This document shows, in pieces, positions 47,644 through 60,782 of a stretch of 64,000 nucleotides of DNA. The notes beneath the pieces were generated by a model. That model saw nothing but the letters and a program-made list of their open reading frames with translations, had not been told where the DNA came from and made no database searches. Each line of letters starts with the position of its first letter. Position 1 is the stretch's first letter. Origin of the DNA: Helopsaltes ochotensis (taxonomy: Eukaryota > Chordata > Aves > Passeriformes > Locustellidae). The position numbers and the translations under genes were made by a program. Location: contig VXBM01000192.1 of NCBI GenBank assembly GCA_013400155.1, positions 68,584-132,583 on the forward strand, written 5' to 3'.

Positions 47644-48078
47644 ATAGAACCACAGAATCCAACAATGGTTTGAATGGGAAGGGACTTTAAAGACCATCTT
47701 GTTCCCACTCCCCTGCCACGGACGGAGAGACCTTCCACCAGACCAGGTTGCTCAGAGCCTCATCCATCCTGGCTCTGATGGTTCATCCTTGAACCATGAG
47801 AGGGTTGGGGCATCCACAACTTCTCTGGGCAATCTGCTCCAGTGCCTCACCACCCTCACAGTAAAGAATTTCTTCTTGATATCTATTCTAAACCTGTCCT
47901 TTTTCAGTTTAAAGCCATTACCCCCTTGTCCTTTCACTACATGCCCTTGTCACTACATGTTCCCCTCCAAATTTCCTGTAGCCCCCTTGTAGCTAGTCGA
48001 AGGTGTTATAAGATGCCTATGGATCCTTTTTTATCCCAGCAGAACAACCCAAATCTTTCAGCCTGTCTTCAATAGGAT
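47644..48078 (-). mobile_element. CR1 LINE, 5'-truncated (copy D)
   Basis: The minus-strand CR1 3' end lies at 47644, where the plus strand shows TAGAACCACAGAATCC (the reverse complement of the terminal repeat). It continues through the complements of the GAGCAACCTGG, AAGAAATTCTTTACTGTGAGG and CACTACATGCCCTTG words. Similarity fades near 48078, after the complement of the AGGCTGAAAGATTTGGGTTG region. Only about 435 bases of the 3' part are present. The wording matches copies A and C. Confidence 0.95.
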
Positions 48079-51000
48079 GTTACCAATTGTGATCCTACCC
48101 TTTCTGGGACAGTTCCTGACAACGCAGGTAATTTTCAGCTTACTTGTTTCAACAGCTGCTAAATTAACAAAGAGTGTTGTTGTTCTTTTAAATGCGCACT
48201 GCTCTGGCAGAACTTCTCCTAACCCATAAACTGGAATAATACCTTTGAGATCAGCAAGCTTCTTTAGATTTAAAATCAGGGAACTGAGAAAAAAGTCTGG
48301 CCCAAATACTCGGTCCCCCAGGACTTTCCAAACCAGACAGTAACCATGCAGTGAACTACTTTAGGAAGAGGGAATACATTGAGCACAGTTTGTTTTGAAC
48401 TAAGGAGTGTATGAGTAATGTGTATCTTCTTTTAGGACTCCTTTTTTACCTATTTTGGTCCAGTACCATTTCATTTACTGTTTTTACATGCTCAGATATT
48501 AGTGAATGAGACTGATAGGGAAATTGTTTAAATTGTGGTTTACTGACTAATGGCTGTAGGAGAAACTGACAGTTTGTAAATGCCATAAATTCAGGGGTTT
48601 TTTTAGACTTCCATGATAAAATTGTTGTTAGTAGGTCTGTGAGCTCTTTTAATTATATATTTTAAAGAAAGCATTTAAAATGACCAGTATGTCATAATTT
48701 CTTTATCTAGTGTATAATTTGAATAATATAAAGGAATTAAATTCCTCTGAGGTTACAGGCAGACAAGGATTTGAAATATTGCCTGGAGATAGGTTGGGCT
48801 TTCCTGTTAATGGGACTCATTTTTATGCAGGGAATTGCCACATTCAAACAGACGCCCTTTCATTTTAATGTTCCTTTTTGTTCTTCAGTCTCTGAGTGAC
48901 AACATCCTAAAAGAGCAATGTGTGGCAGATGATTAAAAAGGACAAATATTCCAGAAAGCATCCTGAATTACCTCCTGAGCAGCACTTGAGCCCCCTCTGT
49001 GGCTGCAGAGAATTCAATAAGCCGTAATTGAAATAAATATGTGAAAAAGAAAAAATATGCTTTGTTGATTATCTGTACTTAGAGCTAGATCCAAAACCTG
49101 GTTTCCTCTGGGCATTTCTGGATGTATGTATTCACCTGATGGTGACTTAGTAGAGGCATTTCCTTGTGCTGTCAGGAATCAGCAGATACAAGCAGGCAGA
49201 GTGAGTGGGTGGCAGCAGAGGGGACGCACTAAGACACATTGATCTAATGTGTTTCATTATCTAGATCACATTTTGAATAGCCATTAAAAAGTATTCTGTA
49301 TGGTCTGTGCATTGTGGATAACAAAAAAAATGGCTACTAGTGGGATTCATTAAGCAGCAACTAAATTTCTTCTTTTGTGAAAGCAGCTAAGAACAATTCT
49401 TAATAAAATATTTCCCCTAAAATCTGGAAGAGATCTGCAGAGATAAGGAAGAGAAGATATGTACAAGAAGGCACTATGTTGCTTGCATCTATTTAGGGCT
49501 TGTTTTTATCTCTTCTTTTTCTTGCTCAAAAAATAATTGTCCCCCATGAATTTCAGTGGGATCTCTCCTGGAGCTAAGTATTAAGGTGAATGACATCCAG
49601 CAGAATTCAACTGTTCCAGCATGAAATTTTATCAAGCCTGTTATGTCTATTCATCTTTTTTTCCTATTACAGAATGCATCAGAAAGTTGACCTGGGTTGC
49701 AGGGGTGGGGGCACCTTGGCCTGTTTTGACCACTGAGAAACTCTGTCCTTGAGAGCAAATTCACAGAAGACAAGAACAGTAATTCTTCAGATGGTGCCAC
49801 CATCACTGTTGGTTCCTGAAAGCTGGTAGAGGATTCTGTATCTTCACAATGGATTTGTTTCAATTATTAGGTCTGCAATGTCTGTGTTATGTGAAAGAAA
49901 GGACAAGCTTGTTTTGGGAGTGAACCTTGGTATTGCTGCTTGTTCCTCTGCGTCGTACCTGGATACATCCTCTGGGATTTCCCAAGTGATGCTTGGCAGG
50001 CCATAGGGATGCAGTAAATGGCCCAGGAAGCACATATCAGCATGCCCTGATAGGGATATTTTACCTGCAGGAGAATGACTGTGTTTGGATGGGGCAACAT
50101 GGATGCTTTACAGGCTTTTACCCTGACTTTGACGGGAAACTGCTTTAACATACAGACATAACAGTAATTTTATCTGGGCACTTAAATTAAAAAGGCACAT
50201 GTACCATAAAGCCTTTCGCAAATATTTGAGGCACCTGGGATATAATCTGAAAATTCCCCCATCAAAAGTGGCACTTAGGCAATTGAAGCACAGGAGTGAC
50301 CTTTGCAATAACTCAGCAAACAAGACAAATAGAAAGCTAAAACTCCTGTCTTGCCAGCAACTCACCCCTCTCTCCACAAATAAGCTATTCATAAAATGCT
50401 GCCGGGAAGGTAAATTGTGTGGCACATATTTCATTTCCTCTGTCTTCAGTATATCTTACCAGATGCCCTGTAGTTTCCAATAGATGCAATTTTTTTCAGA
50501 TTAAGCACTTCCTAAAAGTAATGGTCCTTGATAGCAAAACTGGAGAATGATTTGCTGCTTGATTAGAGACCAACTCCATGAAAATAACCCTTTTGATAGA
50601 TGTACTGTATTACAGTGAGTGATCCTTCCCTGTCTGGTCTTTGCATGACTTGATTTGGCAAATAACACTGATTGTGGGTGGACTGTTACAGTCCAAAAAG
50701 TGGCACATCCACTAGAATAAATCATAGCCCAGAAGTATAAGTTTAGCAAAAACACCCAGTTGATTAATTCTGATATTTTCTATCTTTCTTACATTTCCTT
50801 ACATTAATTGCCTTGCCTGCAAAATCCTTTTATTTGGTAATGGGTTATAAGTAGGAAATGTTGATATAGTTCTTCTTAGGTTATGTAAGTCCTTGCTTTC
50901 AGCCTTAGATTTCTGGTCTCTTCCAGACTTCCAGTGTATTGCTGTTTGTTAGTGGCATTCAAATTAAATGGGGCATTTGGCCCTTGAGAATTCAAAATAT

Positions 51001-51564
51001 GGGCAATTTAAGTAAATCACTTTATTAAACTCTGACTCACTTTGAACTTAAGATGTGTACACTTAAAAGGGTCAGGCTGGATGTACAACTAGTAGTTCAG
51101 CAACCTACGCAATATTCTATTAAGCTGCCAAAGGAAGCTGGAAATATTGTGAGATTAAGCTTTCTTTTATGTTATTTCCATATTTTCCTTTTTTTACGTT
51201 GCAGTAAGCTAAAGAAATTTATATATTGGGGAGAAAGAGAAGGAAATATTTATTTCAATATTTCTGAAACTCAGGATTAGTTCAGATCTACCTTGAATTT
51301 AGCAGTGGCTGAAAGAATCTTTATTTTTCCTAACCTTTCTGTAACATCTTTATACAGATATTTCAGGTTTCTGGATCTCAATAAACCTGAGGGAACTTGC
51401 TGAAAGGCAAGGCTGCAGGACTTACAAACACCAAACCAAGCCAATGTTCTTGGTATCTCCAGGCTTCTCCCAGCAGAACCAGGACTTGGCAATAGCCGGT
51501 CATTAGATGCTGATTGAAATAGATAAGTCTCTGGGGGGGAAAAACCCAACTCTGCTTTGGTTGA

Positions 51565-51837
51565 TTAGTCCTGAGATGGAATATTTTCCTTTGGGGGATG
51601 AGAAGATTTCATCTTTTGTGGCCTGGAGCAATTTGGCTCAAATCCATTCCACAATTCCCATACACCAAACACACCTTCTTCTCTCTCCACCCCAACCAAA
51701 GAGCTTTGCTCAGCTCCATTAAACAATTCTGTATAAATTGCCATATTGACACACTTCTCATTTATCTCAGCCGGAGTTTTTATTTGGCCATATTTTTGGA
51801 AGAACTCAGTCTTCTCAAAGGTATTGGTCACCCACAC
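51565..51837 (-). other. Open frame of 90 codons, coding status unclear
   Basis: The product is not recognised. About 60% of codons begin with a purine, and the composition is balanced and hydrophilic, with no membrane segment or Cys pattern. A moderate splice acceptor (ending ACTCAG on minus, at 51837) lies right at its start. The only internal donor candidate (GTGTGT near 51678) is weak. It could be an exon fragment, but a conserved noncoding element is equally likely. Confidence 0.1.
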
Positions 51838-52522
51838 TGAGTGATTCTTTGGGCACTGTCTGGTAAGCAGGATAGTGAGTTAATTTTCATGCTGTCGGCT
51901 CACAGTGTTTGATAACCTAACCTGTGACAATTTCAGAAGCCTAATAAATGGTGCTTCAGTTTTATTTACTGATATTTCACTCAAATATGAATGGAATCTG
52001 ACCATGGAAATATTAAATTAGCTCTATCATGCCCTTCTCTGTCAGAAGGAGGTGAATTATGAACAATAAATATGTGCTGAATGAAATACTCTCAGAGCAC
52101 TTTGACTATGCCTATGGTTTATTAGAAATGAAGCAATTCCACTTCATCTGTCCTGTCCAGGTTCTCCAGGTCCCTGAAATCTTATTAAGGGAAAATTGGT
52201 CTTCGGTATCTCAAATGAATGACATACAAAACAGGAGGTTTTTTAAAAAGTGAATTTTTAAAGCTCAAATCGCCTTAGTTCCTTAGGACACAAGCGGCAG
52301 ATAAATATTTGTTTTATATAAAAGATACAGATAAATCCAAAACATAATATTGGCAAAACCGGAAGATGTATGTATATCTACATGAACTGAAGCAGTCTTT
52401 TTGGGAGAGAAACTGGACATGAGGAAGAAGGGCTGATAAAAAAGCACCGCTTTGAGTGGACTGCAGTTAATAGGGGAATGCAACTCAAGCAGCTGAAGCA
52501 TGAACAAGCTAGAGGGCTGTGT

Positions 52523-52542
52523 ATTCATTCATTCATTCATTC
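52523..52542 (+). repeat. (ATTC)5 microsatellite
   Basis: Five perfect ATTC units in unique sequence. Confidence 0.95.
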
Positions 52543-54109
52543 TCTCAGGATTTTGGGGCAGGGAGGCTATTATGCTGGAGGCTGTATATGCAGCTATTAT
52601 GCTGGAGATGAGGAAGCACATGCGAGGAAGGTGTCTGGTCTGGACAGCACTGCAGTGCTTCTCCTGCTGTGTAGGCAGGAGGTGCTTCAGGAATTGCTGA
52701 CCTCTCCACCTTGCAATAGCTCTGCCTCCTACTGCAGGGAAAATCAGCTTGGCTTGGGGCTTCTCCTAATGTGACCAAATCTCCATGTCTCTTCTGAAAG
52801 GATCAGGTTCCTCATCTCCGTTTGTCAGAGGCAGTCAGATGAGTGAGTTAGGTGAGTAACTCCTCTGGTTTTTCTCTACATTGTACTGCATCAGGGTAAT
52901 TATAACATTTTGTGGGGCAGCATAAATGGCGAGGAAAGCATGATGAACTGCTGCTCATGTTACAAGGGGTGTGGGGGTGGAAGAATGAGTGCCGGTGGGG
53001 GAAATGCTGGACTTGTTATGGGGCAACCCCAGCAGACTCCAGAAGGTCTCTCATCAATGGGGCACTGCTGCTGCTTGGGCTGAGGCTCACACACATCTCT
53101 TTCTCACTGTTCTAAATCTACAAATCCCATTTTACCTATATCCAGTGCAAGCTACCAGAATTTAAAGACTATGAGCTTTGTGAATGACTAGTTCTTGCAT
53201 ATAGTGGACCCATACTGCCTCTTTTTAAGCCAGCTGATGCAAGAACAGAAGAATGAACATCAGGGAAAGAAGAGGTGTGACAGCCTCCTTGAGCTACACG
53301 AGGGTAGGAGATTGCAGTAGGGCTGAGGAGAGGTGCCGCTTTGTTCTGTCACGTTTCCTGGGGCAGAAGGAGATGCCACTCTTTAGCTTTGTCTGGTCAC
53401 TGTCCGTTTGTCTCCATGGTTATTATTTGGACCAGGAGTATGTGTTTGAATTGTTTCATTCAAGCATTCTGCTTGACTGTGCTTTTGCTCTGTCACAGGG
53501 TGGTCTTGAAACACACAAATTTGGTACTTTTCAAAGGGAACTGAGTGGGAAGGTGCAGCCCACCACACATCATGCCCTCCAACTCATACTGGACATTTAG
53601 TGCATGGCTGCAGAGTGGAGACTTGTGTGAGGTGAAGCTCACAAAGCTCCTACAGCATGGTCCTTAGGTCTCAGCACCAGCTCTTCCACTCTGACAATCC
53701 ACTTCTGCGACTCCAAGCCATGGGTTGATATAGGCAAACACTTCCTCTTCCAAAGTGTCCCCATGAACTTTTGGAGCATGCAAAAGAGTTGGCTGAGTCT
53801 TGATTTTCCACAGGATGAAAATCAGTTCCTTCCAACTTCTTGAAGAGTCAGGGAATTAAAAAATGGGAATGGGGAAGTTGATCTGCATTTTTGAAAACCC
53901 TTTCGTTTCTCCTGTTGATTTGTTTTAATCACCCAAATATATACATGTAACATTTGAGACTTCAAAGTAGAATTGATGGGTACATAGCCCTTGTCTGTTA
54001 CTTTTGAAAAGGCTGAGCTATTTAATTCTTCTTAAAATAAAAATAGAAGTGGTAAATTTTACACTAGCTGACAGAGACTATTTTTTTTCTGTCCAAGTCA
54101 AGTCAAGAA

Positions 54110-54310
54110 CATAAATGTTAATTGCATTCATGTATGTTTCCCTGCTATGACGTTAAGTGAGGGCGGAATAAGAAGGACTTCTCTGGCAGAAAGAGAATTT
54201 TCAGCCTGTGATTAACATAAATCAGGAATTCAAATCTGGGTGGCTCCCAAGTGAACCAATTAAAGCATTACAGAGCCCTAGATCACCCTGTCTTCCAAGT
54301 GGAAATGCAA
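54110..54310. promoter_or_regulatory. Possible regulatory stretch
   Basis: Contains TTAATTGCAT near 54118, TGACGTTAAG near 54148 (a CRE-like half site), GTGATTAACATAAATC near 54209 and CCAATTAAAG near 54256. No frame is sustained and no repeat similarity is seen. Assignment rests on motif texture only. Confidence 0.15.
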
Positions 54311-57300
54311 ATAAAACCGCAATGTGGTTGTATGGGTTAAGGCACAGCTTTTAGGAGCAAGAGAGATTGGCTTTTTTGTGCAGCTGAAGAGCTAATTCTT
54401 GTCACCCTCACACTGAGCTTCACGTCACTTCCTCAGTAAAGCTCCCTTCAAATTCCTTGGCCTGCTTCCATGAATGAGGACAGCTAAGTTAACCCTGCTG
54501 TGATGAGCAGGTCACCAGCTAGTCCTCTTTGCCAGGGGATGCCCATCACGCTGAAAGTCTCTTTACTGTTTTGATTTTTCCTACCTCTCTCCAACTTTTG
54601 TGCTTCAAAACTTATGTTGGAAATCCATCCTGTGCAAAAGAGTGGATTTCTAAACCAAGTCTCATTTAGCTTGGAAAATTAAGTAGAGTGTACTCTCAAA
54701 GAAGTATTTTGAATTCAGCTGTGATGGAAATGGATCATGGTGAAGGTCATCCCCTAAAGAAGGTTTTAAACCTCAAACTGCTTGAAAATATGTAGTAAAT
54801 GTTTCCTTAAAGCGGCAGTGTGAGTGAAAACAACACATAAAACCCTTGAGTCAGATTTCAAAATTAGGACAAATGTGTTTGCTGTATCCCCAAATTGATG
54901 CTGTGTGGAAGTAAGAAGTAACTTTGAAACTGAAACAGAGCCAAGGCTGTCTTTGGAGTAATTTTATTCCACAGCTAGCTATAGGCCTTCCAGTTACTGA
55001 AAAACAAATGTGGCATGCTTACTACCTTTTATGTGATGGGGAAAGTGACCACCAGGAGGAATCCTAGAAATATTTCCAAATCTGGAAGCACTCCAAGATG
55101 TGGAAATAATTACTGAGGTGAATAAAAGAAAGCTTGGAATACTTTCAAGGAATTAACATAATCTTTCTCAAAACTACAACAACAACCAAAAGAACCAGGA
55201 ACGAGGAAAATTTGGATCCTTTGTATCAAGAGACTGCCAAAGCCCTCAAAGCACACTGGCTGCCCTGAAAGCGTATTTATTCAGCTTTCAGCAGATGATT
55301 AGCAGAAATGAGACTTAACAGGGAAAAGATCCTCAATGTAGGACCTGCCAGGAGAATTTGGAATTTGATGTTAAACTGGAATAAAAGGAACTGTGCTTGG
55401 TTTAATATGTCATTGAACCATTCAAAAGTTCGTACTTTGAGATATCTTGAAATTTTTCAGATTTTGAATCTAAAAACCATTTGTTATTCTTTTAATATGA
55501 CTCATAAGAACAAGTCAGATGGATAAAGAGAAGTTGATTTCATATTAGTGTGTTGGTTTTTAGTATATTTAGGAGACTAAATTCTTGGAATGGATACAGT
55601 AACTCCATACCCTTTTTGTTTTAGGCTTGTACTGTTATCTTCAGAAAAAACAAGATAATTTTATTTCCTGGGAAAATGTCTCTACTGTCATTGTAGACTG
55701 GTACAAATAATATTTCTAGGAAAGGAGCAAGGACATGAGTTTCTTTTTGCTTGACTGCAGAGTGCTCCTTTGTCCAGCTATTTGTATTTTTTCTGCTGCA
55801 TTTGAGATTTTTTTCTTGCTGCTGCTTGTGGGATGTGCTGTGCCTATGGCAGGACTGGGGAATACCTGCTGCAGCCAAAGCAGAAGCCAGCCTGTTGTCC
55901 TCCTTGGGATGATCCTACTCTTTCATCTTGCATGTGGCGATGGCAAAGGCAAGCCAGCAAATCTCCACAGAGAAGTAGCAGTTAAAAGTACTTATTGATG
56001 GCTGCTTCATTTATAAGTGCCGTCAATGCCTCAGGTTAAATATTGAAATTAATTTCAGGAGCGGGAAAAGTCTGGACAAATTGGAATTTTAAAATTCTTC
56101 ACATTCTAAATTTAAAGAATTTCCATGAGAGTGTTTTTTGCTGTAGTCATCTTAACTATTTTTCAGTTCTATGTAATTTGGGGGATCTAAAGTGGTTAAT
56201 TTGGTTCTGTGATGTTCTCCACTCTGTCCACATACCAAATTCTTAAATTGCTCCTGCTTGTATCTCATAAGTCTTCCTTTTTGCCACTGCTGCTGGTCTT
56301 GTGTTTAGAAGAGGTGGTGATGTGCACTACAGAAGGCGCAGCATTGCTGTCAGTGTTGTTAAAAAGCTCCACAGCCTCGCCATGTCATGTGTGGCATCTC
56401 ACAAGGCTCTGGCTGGGCATTAGCACGTCCCCCAGGTGCACTCTCCTGAGAGCCCTTGGAATGGACAATTCCAACCAGCAACTGACAATGCCTGTCCTCA
56501 GTGCTTCCCAGAAAGGGGTTTGACCATATTCATGGGTGAGCCTTCACGCTTGAATTTCTTGTGAGCAGTAGAGGCAAACCGCTTTCTTTTCAGAGCAAGG
56601 ATGTGTGGCTCTGAAATTGTTGGTTTTATCATCCTGACAGAGCCAGCTGATATCAGTAATGTGAAGTAGAAATGAGGAGACCACGGTAAAGAAACATAAA
56701 GGAGCAAAGAAATGTGTTTCCTATCTGAAAACATAGAGTGTGCTACGGATAATACAGCCAGGAAAGGTCTGTCGCAAGATTCATGGTCCCTGGGCATATT
56801 TCATTCATGCGAATGGTGCTTACACAGCAGATAATTTGAGCTGGTTTTACCTTCACAGCGTTGACAGAGAAGTATTTTCATCCCCTAAAACAGGTCTTAA
56901 ACAATAGCCCGATCACATTGCGTGCACAGGGTGACCTGCTCAGGGGTCTGCAGGGTTTCTCGGGTTTCTTGCTGCCGTACATATTTGTTATCACAGCAGA
57001 CGACAGAGTCTGTAATGTAATAGGTACATGACTCCATTCTGTCTACAGACACATTTTTGAATTTGTACATTTTTTCCTCTCCATCTTCCTGCTGGTAAAA
57101 CAACCACATGAATAGTAAAACAGGGCATTTAATATGTGGAAGCAGGAGGCAGATAACATTTCTTCGCTTGGTACAAAATCTTGTTTTACTTTCAAGGAAA
57201 TGCAGAGCCAAGCCTGATAATTTTAGACCATTTTTACAGCATGAAGAGGCTTCCTGAAAAGCACCACTGATAGGAGGTGTTGATCTGTAAACCACAGACC

Positions 57301-57439
57301 TTGCCCTCAGTGTTCTCTCTGTGAAGTGCTGAAGACCTGGTATCAAGTGCTCCTTACATCTACCACATTTTTGCTCACTGCTGTTGTACTTTAAGTATTC
57401 CTTAAAAAAATCCAAACCAAAGCACACACATCCCAAATT

Positions 57440-57488
57440 AAAAAAAAAAAAACACACACAAAAAACAAACACCCAAAACAACAAAAAA
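57440..57488 (+). repeat. A-rich and (CA)n low-complexity tract
   Basis: Thirteen A are followed by four CA units, and then AAAAAAC and AACACCC type units. On the minus strand it codes for a Phe- and Val-rich start of an accidental long open frame. Confidence 0.9.
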
Positions 57489-58230
57489 ACCATCCTCACA
57501 GACTAGTTAGATCAAAGAGGGGAAAAGTCTAAATTTTAAATTCATGTTACTTGAATAGCAGATTACAGAAGTGCCCCAGTTATGATTATCATCTCTCTCA
57601 CAATGTGCTTTCTTCTGGATGTATTTTAAACCTCTCTTCTCACATAAAGGTCTCTTCCCCATCCTCCTCTTTTGCCATTTAATTTAATAAATCATCCGAG
57701 CAAATGTGCCATGTAAATTGAAATATGCAGGAGAGCCATATAGGGTGAGAAATGATGGATATTATCACAAGAGAAGGAAATTCTATAAGTAAATACTGGC
57801 CTCTCTAATTCTGACCAGTTTTGGTGTGTTTTGAAAAATCAGATTGTGCTTTTTTCTTTCAGTAAAGAGAATCTCTTAGACTGGAAATGAAAATTGTGTA
57901 CTTCATGGGATGAGACTTACTAACACTTATAAATAGTAAACAGCAATATTTATCTCCAAGGCAATGGTATTTTTTTTCTTAGAACATAAGATGAGTAGCT
58001 GGGGTTTTTAACTATTTCTGCTAACCAAATAAATTTTTACAATTAATGCATGCACTGTGAGATAATTTGGTTTTCAGCAAAATTTGCCTTTCCATTTTTA
58101 GACAGGAAAATCACCTGGTGGTATTTCACCACTATAACAGACCAGCTTTATCTACACATATCCCTGAATATGTGAGTTAAAACCGTCTTGATTTATAAAA
58201 CTATGCATGTATTTTAAAAAATATACTTAC

Positions 58231-58280
58231 AACACCAAATTTGATTAAAGATGGAATTTGCCACTGGCTTTTGCCTGTCC
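58231..58280 (-). other. Exon-like segment (50 nt), uncertain
   Basis: On the minus strand a textbook acceptor (CCATTTCTTCTCCACAG, ending at 58281) and a GTAAGTATAT donor (58230-58225) enclose 50 bases. Two of three frames are open. One of them ends in phase 0 and reads TGKSQWQIPSLIKFGV. The splice sites score by eye as the best pair in the window. The host gene and neighbouring exons are not identifiable. Confidence 0.17.
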
Positions 58281-59974
58281 CTGTGGAGAAGAAATGGCCA
58301 ATGGAACATGTCTATGTCATGGCCTCCAATGGATTTTTGTCTTCACCAGAGCAGGACCAGAAGGCAGCACTAGCCTCCAAGAGCTTAGTTTTTTATGGAA
58401 GTTGAAAACCTGGAGACTCCTGATGGATTTATGAGACTTGGCACTAGCTGGGAGGAGGGTAGCATTTATGTGAGGAATAGTTTTCACTATCAATCTCATA
58501 ATTTATTAATCTTTTCAGATGTTTCTGAGCAAAATGCACACTGTGCTAATCTGTTTCTAAGTGGCTAAGGAGGCATGGGGGCTTGGCATGTGGTCAAATC
58601 ACATCATCTCAGCAAGTGATTGCCCTTCCTTGAGATGTCAAATGGTGCCCTGACCCCCTGACTGGGTGGGCTGGGAGCTGGCAGGGAGGACCAGAGAGGC
58701 TTCACCAACCCAAATTAACTCTTCAGCACCAGCCCCCAGCAACACCTGGTCCAGTCCTGTAGCTGTACCTCAAGGAGCCAAGAGCAGCAAATTTTCGGAA
58801 GCAAGTCTGGAAGCTGGTGTCCAAGCAGTTACGAAAGATGAAACAAAATAGTCCTTCTTCCCTGGGGTGACAATTTAGGGAAACAATGGGGAACTAAAAG
58901 GACTCGTCCACTGTGTATCTTCCCTTTTAAATAAAACTTGTGCTCAGTGGCACACCAATGGCATAAATAAAAGACAGTGGTAAAGATTTATGACAAAATT
59001 TTACTAACATGATTAAAAAATTATTGCTAGATACTGTGTACACAAAATGCTGAAAAGGAAATCTATTTTTATTAAAGTTTAGAATTTGAAAGTGGGAGAT
59101 ACTGCCAATAATTTTTGTAGAATCTGATTTATAAATGAAGTGCTAATGAATAATTCCACAAATGGAACTACATGGAGTAAACCAAGGAGGCAGATTTTTG
59201 CTGCTGGTGGTACAAGAATAAATCTGAGTGAGTAAATCTGCTGTGTATTGCCAATTTTTATCATACTTGGATGTGGAAATATAATTTTGTCCAATAGTTA
59301 AAGAATGTAAAAACTCTGTACAAGAGCGCCAGTGCTCTCCCAGCTGTAGGAGCATCCTTGACAGTGCCAGTCCTCCCAGGCAGAGTCTCCCAGGGTAAGC
59401 AATGGCCTACACTCTGCTGCTGGAGAGCCCTATTAGCATTCAGTATTAGCGGGACATAGGAAAATTGTACCTAAATTCCCTTTCCCAGCCCTATGGAAGA
59501 GCTATTGTTTGCTCAAGTGCCTCTCCGTCTGTCTTTGCTCCTGGAGGAGGTGGGAGCTGCTTGGCCTTGAAAGTAGCAGGTATGGGCAGTGCTGTCTGCC
59601 ACAAAGGAGCCAGGGCTGGAGGACAGCACCTTTCTGACACACAGAGGGGCCAGAGGGTATCTCCTCTTAATACCAATTAGAGCTACACAGTGTTTGCTGA
59701 GGGAGGGGTTCATTACTATTGGTTAAGTTGTTAGTTTAATGAGATTAGACAAGATCTAATGAAAGAAGACAAGTATGTAACGAGTTTGTAGTAGTTAAAC
59801 TGCTCTGCTCTGGGATTTTCTGGGGCTGTGACAGGGCATGCTCTAATAGCCTGTTCCCTGTCACATCGTCCCATTCCCACAGGTGCCTGACTGAAAGCTG
59901 TCATATTGTCAGCATTGGTATTTCCCCTTCTACTGAGCTGGCAACGGGTTGTCAATCCAATTTAACTGGCAGTC

Positions 59975-60451
59975 CTACATGTACATGATCAAAGGATGGC
60001 ATCCTTTAATAAACTGTGAACTGTGCAGCCAGTGATTCATTCCTGACACATGGGTCAGCACAGCCCCGCTACCCAACACAGCTGCCTCCCAGGGCTGCTT
60101 AGCCAGGGAAGGGGCAGCAGCAAAGTGAAAACTGCCCATCACACAGATAACGGGGAGAAACTGAATGGAAACCTGCACAGATGATGATGGTAGAAGTGCT
60201 GTCTGGGAGGAGTAGGCAAAGTTCTGCAGCTGAGACAAGGGGTTGGTCAGGTAGTCCAAGGAACAGCAAACGTTGCCTGCATACTGGAGCATTGGCCACC
60301 ACATTGTGGAGGATGAGAACAAAAACTTGACCATCTTCAGCATCTCCAATGCACCTCTCAAATAATCTTCCAGACTTGACTTCCTCAGACATTTAAAAAA
60401 GAGGGAAAGTGAAGCTGTAACTGTAGAGATTGGGAATAATTTGGTAGCCAT
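59975..60451 (-). other. Two overlapping long open frames, status unclear
   Basis: On the minus strand one frame is open for 158 codons (60451-59975) and another for 97 codons (60392-60099). In the shorter frame the first ~40 codons have a strong first-position bias (over 40% G, about two-thirds purine), while later codons lose it. In the longer frame codons look C/T-rich. Neither product is recognised. One reading is a frameshifted coding relic. The other is locally stop-poor noncoding DNA. Confidence 0.13.
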
Positions 60452-60537
60452 CAGAAATCCAGAGCAGGTTACCTTGAGTTACTGCATTTTTAGGGAGTTT
60501 GGTATCAAAGGCACGTCTGGTTTATGACTAGATGATG

Positions 60538-60782
60538 CAGAATCATTCAAGTTGGAAGACCTCTAAGATCATCAAGTCCAACCATTTTCATAGTACTACC
60601 ATGTTCTCCACTAAACCATATTTCCCCAGGGCCATCCATATACTTTTGAACACTTCCAGGTGTGGTGTTTCCCCGGGCAGCTAATTCCAATATTTGACCA
60701 CCCTTTCAGTGAAGAAATGTTTCCTAATATCTAATCTAAATCTCCCTTGGCACAACTTGAGGCCATTTCCTCTCATTCTGGA
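60538..60782 (-). mobile_element. CR1 LINE, 5'-truncated (copy E)
   Basis: The minus-strand CR1 3' end lies at about 60538, where the plus strand shows GCAGAATCATTCAAGTTGGA. It continues through the complements of GATCTTAGAGGTCTTCC, GGGAAACACCACACCTGG and TTAGGAAACATTTCTTCACTG, and ends near the complement of GAGAGGAAATGGCCTCAAG (60782). About 245 bases remain. The AACATTTCTTCACTGAAAG wording groups it with copy B. Confidence 0.95.

Larger units (their letters stand above)
48079..60537. other. Unique noncoding-looking sequence
   Basis: About 12.4 kb without a recognised repeat family or gene. It contains an ATTC microsatellite (52523-52542), an A-rich and CA tract (57440-57488), a possible regulatory stretch (54110-54310), an exon-like segment (58231-58280 on minus) and minus-strand open frames of uncertain status (51565-51837 and 59975-60451). 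The 200-codon frame at 56897-57499 on minus begins inside the A-rich tract and looks accidental. Confidence 0.5.

Noticed and set aside
49650..49740. Strong acceptor CCTATTACAG at 49672
   Set aside because: All three frames stop soon and no good donor is present.
56897..57499. 200-codon minus-strand open frame
   Set aside because: It starts inside the A-rich/CA tract, giving a Phe/Val-rich pseudo-signal sequence. The rest shows no family and no splice or promoter context.
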